DNA of 15,385 nucleotides. It comes from Phycisphaerae bacterium. Its GTDB lineage: Bacteria; Planctomycetota; Phycisphaerae; UBA1845. Positions 13,095 to 15,385 of this stretch are shown here, piece after piece. Below the pieces are notes generated by a model. That model was not told the origin of the DNA. It did no database searches and worked only from the letters and a program-made list of their open reading frames with translations. The DNA lies in the NCBI GenBank assembly GCA_021604825.1, contig BQJS01000114.1:1-15385 (forward strand), given 5' to 3'. Each line of letters begins with the position of its first letter. Within the stretch, counting starts at the first letter, position 1. The position numbers and the translations under genes are program-made.

Positions 13095-15385
13095 ATGTTC
13101 AAATTCACTTCTGTTGGATCCGTGCGCGCTTGGTTTGCGGCGCTTTGCTTGGTGGGTGTTGCTTCACCGGTTTTTGCGCAGGTGGCGGGCCATGAGGCTT
13201 CGCGGATTCGCTGGCGATCGGGCGAAGTAGCCACGACGCTTAAGACGCCACAGGAAGCCGTGGTTGAACTCGCGGGGTTGTCTTCGAACCGCAGCGATCA
13301 AAAGCATGTGGTTGTTCAATTTGATGGGCCGGTATCGGATGCCAAGCGCGCCGAACTTCGAGCGGCGGGTTTGTCGCTCTTGAACTATGTTGGCGACAAT
13401 GCGTATTTCGCGGCGTTTGACGACGCTGGCGTCAATCAGGATGCGCTGCGTAACGTCTCGTCGCTGCGTGCGTCGATGGCGATACAGCGTGATTGGAAGC
13501 TGCACCCTTCGCTGGTTCGCGACGAGATTCACGAGTGGGCGATCGTCGATGGGGCTAAGAACCCGAGGGAGAAGGACGTGATGTCCAAGTCTGGTCCTCG
13601 CATTGGCACGGCCGACGACGAAACGATTGTAGCCGTTTATGTGTTGTTCCATCCCGACGTCACGCTCGACACCACTGGGCGCGGGATCATTGGCAATCTT
13701 GGCGGACGGATTCAGTCGCACTTGCGTTCGATCAACGGGTTTGTGGTGGAGTTGCCGGCGAAGAACATCAAGGCGCTGGCAAGCGATGATGCCGTCCAAT
13801 ACATCGAGCCACCGCTGCCGCAATTCAGCAACTTGAACAACAGCAACCGCATCATCACCGGTGCCGACATCGTGCAAGCCGCTCCGTACAACCTCGACGG
13901 AACCGGCGTCACCGTGCTGGTTTACGACGGTGGCGAAGTGCTCGCATCGCATCCGGATTTTGGCGGGCGAGCCACGGTGCGGGATAGTTCGGGAACGTCG
14001 GACCATGCGACCCATGTGGCTGGTACGGTCGGCGGAAGCGGGGCGGACAGCGGTGGACAGTATCGCGGGATGGCCCCCAACGTGACCATCGAGTCGTACG
14101 GATTTGAACAACCGGGCGGGCTTAGCGAAGGTTTTCTCTACACCGACCCGGGAGATTTAGAAGCCGACTACAACGAAGCGATCAATACGTTTGGTGCGGA
14201 CATTTCAAACAACTCGATTGGGACGAACACCGCGCCAAACGGTTATCCCTGCGAATGGACCGGCGACTACGGTGTGACGGGGGCGCTGATCGACGCGATC
14301 GCTCGCGGCAGTCTGGGCGACCCGATGCGGATCGTTTGGGCCAACGGTAACGAACGACAGACCACCCGCTGCGGCGATCTGTACAACACGACCGCTCCGC
14401 CAGCTGGTGCGAAGAACCACATCACGGTTGGGGCGTTGAACTCCAACGACGATTCGGTGACGAGTTTCACCAGTTGGGGGCCCGTCGATGACGGTCGCAT
14501 CAAGCCGGATATTTCTGGTCCGGGTTGCCAGTCAAATGATGACAACGACGTCACTTCGACGAGCAGTTTTGGTGGATACACGGGGAAATGCGGCACTTCA
14601 ATGTCTTCGCCGACAATCGCCGGATTGAGCGCACTTCTGCTGCAGGACTACCGGGCGCACTATCCTGGTGATCCCGACTTCCGTAACTCGACGTTAAAAG
14701 CCATGTTGGCCAACACTGCGCAAGATGTTGAACAGGTCGGTCCTGACTACAAAACAGGATACGGTTCTGTGCGCATTGAACCGGCGATCAACCTGATGCG
14801 TGCAGAAAATTTCGTCGAAGAAACAGTGTCGCAAGGTGACACTTATTCACTCATCATCGTGGTCAATCCGGGCGACCCGGAAATGCGCGTGACGTTGGCG
14901 TGGGACGACGTGCCCGGTACGCCCAACGTCGATCCGGTATTGGTCAACGACCTCGATTTGCAGGTGTTCGACCCCAATGGCGTGCGGCACTTCCCGTGGA
15001 CGCTAGATCCTCTGAACCCTGCCACCCCTGCGGTGCAGAATCAGGAAGATCACATCAACAATATCGAGCAGGTGACGGCGGCGAATCCGATGGCGGGTGC
15101 TTGGCGCGTCGATATCGTTGGAACCAGCGTGCCGCAAGGCCCCCAGCCGTTTTCGGTGGCGGCCAATCCCGTGCTGGTTAATTGCAGCGATGCGGGGATC
15201 GCCCGGTTTGATCGCTCCAAGTATGCCTGTGAGAGCGAAGGCGGCGTGACCGTGATCGATTGTGGCCTCAATACCGATGACCTGGTGATCGAAACGGTGA
15301 GCGTGGTCGTTGCATCCAGCACCGAACCCGGAGGCGAGACGCTGCTGCTTACCGAGACGGCGGCTGCCAGTGCTGCGTTTGTGAC
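13095..15385 (+). CDS. Secreted subtilase (S8, Kp43-like) with double prodomain; 3' end outside window
   Basis: The frame is open from the ATG at 13095 to the right edge (763 codons). GGAGG lies 12 nt before the ATG, and the first 29 residues form a clean signal peptide (basic start, AWFAALCLVGVA core, VFA cleavage motif). Two beta-alpha prodomain-like modules follow (about 70-138 and 177-241), then the S8 domain: Asp278 in VTVLVYDGG, His304 in DHATHVAGT (usually HGTH), Asn419 in WANGNE as oxyanion residue, and Ser502 in CGTSMSSPTIAG. Residues about 580-695 form the Kp43-type jelly-roll domain (MRVTLAWDD, LVNDLDLQVFDPNG, NNIEQV, AGAWRVDIVG). A further beta-type region with cysteines begins near 697 and runs off the window, so a sorting or anchoring module may lie beyond. 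Expected role: extracellular protein degradation. All catalytic residues are present. Confidence 0.93.
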   Translation, partial: MFKFTSVGSVRAWFAALCLVGVASPVFAQVAGHEASRIRWRSGEVATTLKTPQEAVVELAGLSSNRSDQKHVVVQFDGPVSDAKRAELRAAGLSLLNYVGDNAYFAAFDDAGVNQDALRNVSSLRASMAIQRDWKLHPSLVRDEIHEWAIVDGAKNPREKDVMSKSGPRIGTADDETIVAVYVLFHPDVTLDTTGRGIIGNLGGRIQSHLRSINGFVVELPAKNIKALASDDAVQYIEPPLPQFSNLNNSNRIITGADIVQAAPYNLDGTGVTVLVYDGGEVLASHPDFGGRATVRDSSGTSDHATHVAGTVGGSGADSGGQYRGMAPNVTIESYGFEQPGGLSEGFLYTDPGDLEADYNEAINTFGADISNNSIGTNTAPNGYPCEWTGDYGVTGALIDAIARGSLGDPMRIVWANGNERQTTRCGDLYNTTAPPAGAKNHITVGALNSNDDSVTSFTSWGPVDDGRIKPDISGPGCQSNDDNDVTSTSSFGGYTGKCGTSMSSPTIAGLSALLLQDYRAHYPGDPDFRNSTLKAMLANTAQDVEQVGPDYKTGYGSVRIEPAINLMRAENFVEETVSQGDTYSLIIVVNPGDPEMRVTLAWDDVPGTPNVDPVLVNDLDLQVFDPNGVRHFPWTLDPLNPATPAVQNQEDHINNIEQVTAANPMAGAWRVDIVGTSVPQGPQPFSVAANPVLVNCSDAGIARFDRSKYACESEGGVTVIDCGLNTDDLVIETVSVVVASSTEPGGETLLLTETAAASAAFV

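Noticed and set aside
12937..13230. 97-residue + strand ORF ahead of the subtilase
   Set aside because: Out of frame with the subtilase and overlaps its signal peptide; composition is Arg/Trp-rich and no family is recognisable.
13164..14111. 315-residue - strand ORF antisense to the subtilase
   Set aside because: Arg/Val/His-rich shadow of a high-GC coding frame; the sense strand encodes an intact protease there.

Overview
The window looks like a chromosomal segment of a planctomycete-type bacterium (inference, moderate confidence). The pointers are a TlpA-type protein fused to carboxypeptidase-regulatory-like domains, tandem membrane-bound alkaline-phosphatase-superfamily proteins with a GPGAG-type N-terminus, a large secreted subtilisin, a tiny lipoprotein-like protein, few strong Shine-Dalgarno sites and a tRNA without encoded CCA. 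I see no phage, plasmid, transposase or CRISPR signature; the only mobile-like DNA is two short palindromic REP-type doublets.

Layout: (1) 1-641, + strand, C-terminal end of an FdhF/YdeP-type molybdopterin oxidoreductase cut by the window edge. (2) 674-2185, - strand, a secreted protein with two regulatory-like beta domains and a TlpA thioredoxin domain, split by one in-frame TGA at 1217-1219. (3) 2352-4232, + strand, a DUF2079-like polytopic membrane protein, divergent from (2). (4) 4244-4951, - strand, peptidase E, whose upstream gap carries a pair of inverted palindromes (5034-5119). (5) 10553 down to 5197, - strand, a compact four-gene operon: membrane-anchored AP-superfamily enzyme, lipoprotein-like AP-superfamily paralogue (4-nt ATGA overlap), 62-residue ribbon-helix-helix-like protein, and a three-helix membrane protein with an extracytoplasmic beta-type domain. 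(6) 10742-11260, + strand, GNAT acetyltransferase. (7) 11390-11596, - strand, 68-residue lipoprotein-like protein. (8) 11736-12593, - strand, TauE/SafE permease. (9) 12742-12813, + strand, tRNA-Thr(CGT) with its own good promoter. (10) 13095 to the right edge, + strand, a secreted Kp43-like subtilase with two apparent prodomain modules.

The unit most likely to be a functional system is (5): gene order, overlap and shared cell-surface location suggest that two related phosphate/phosphodiester-ester hydrolases act at the membrane with a dedicated membrane partner and a small protein. Substrate and pathway cannot be read from sequence. The second REP-type palindrome (8325-8391) lies inside the signal-peptide region of the second AP gene and is read through in frame. 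No stretch longer than 300 bases lacks a gene; the longest gaps are 12814-13094 (probable promoter and leader of the protease) and 4952-5196 (palindrome doublet).
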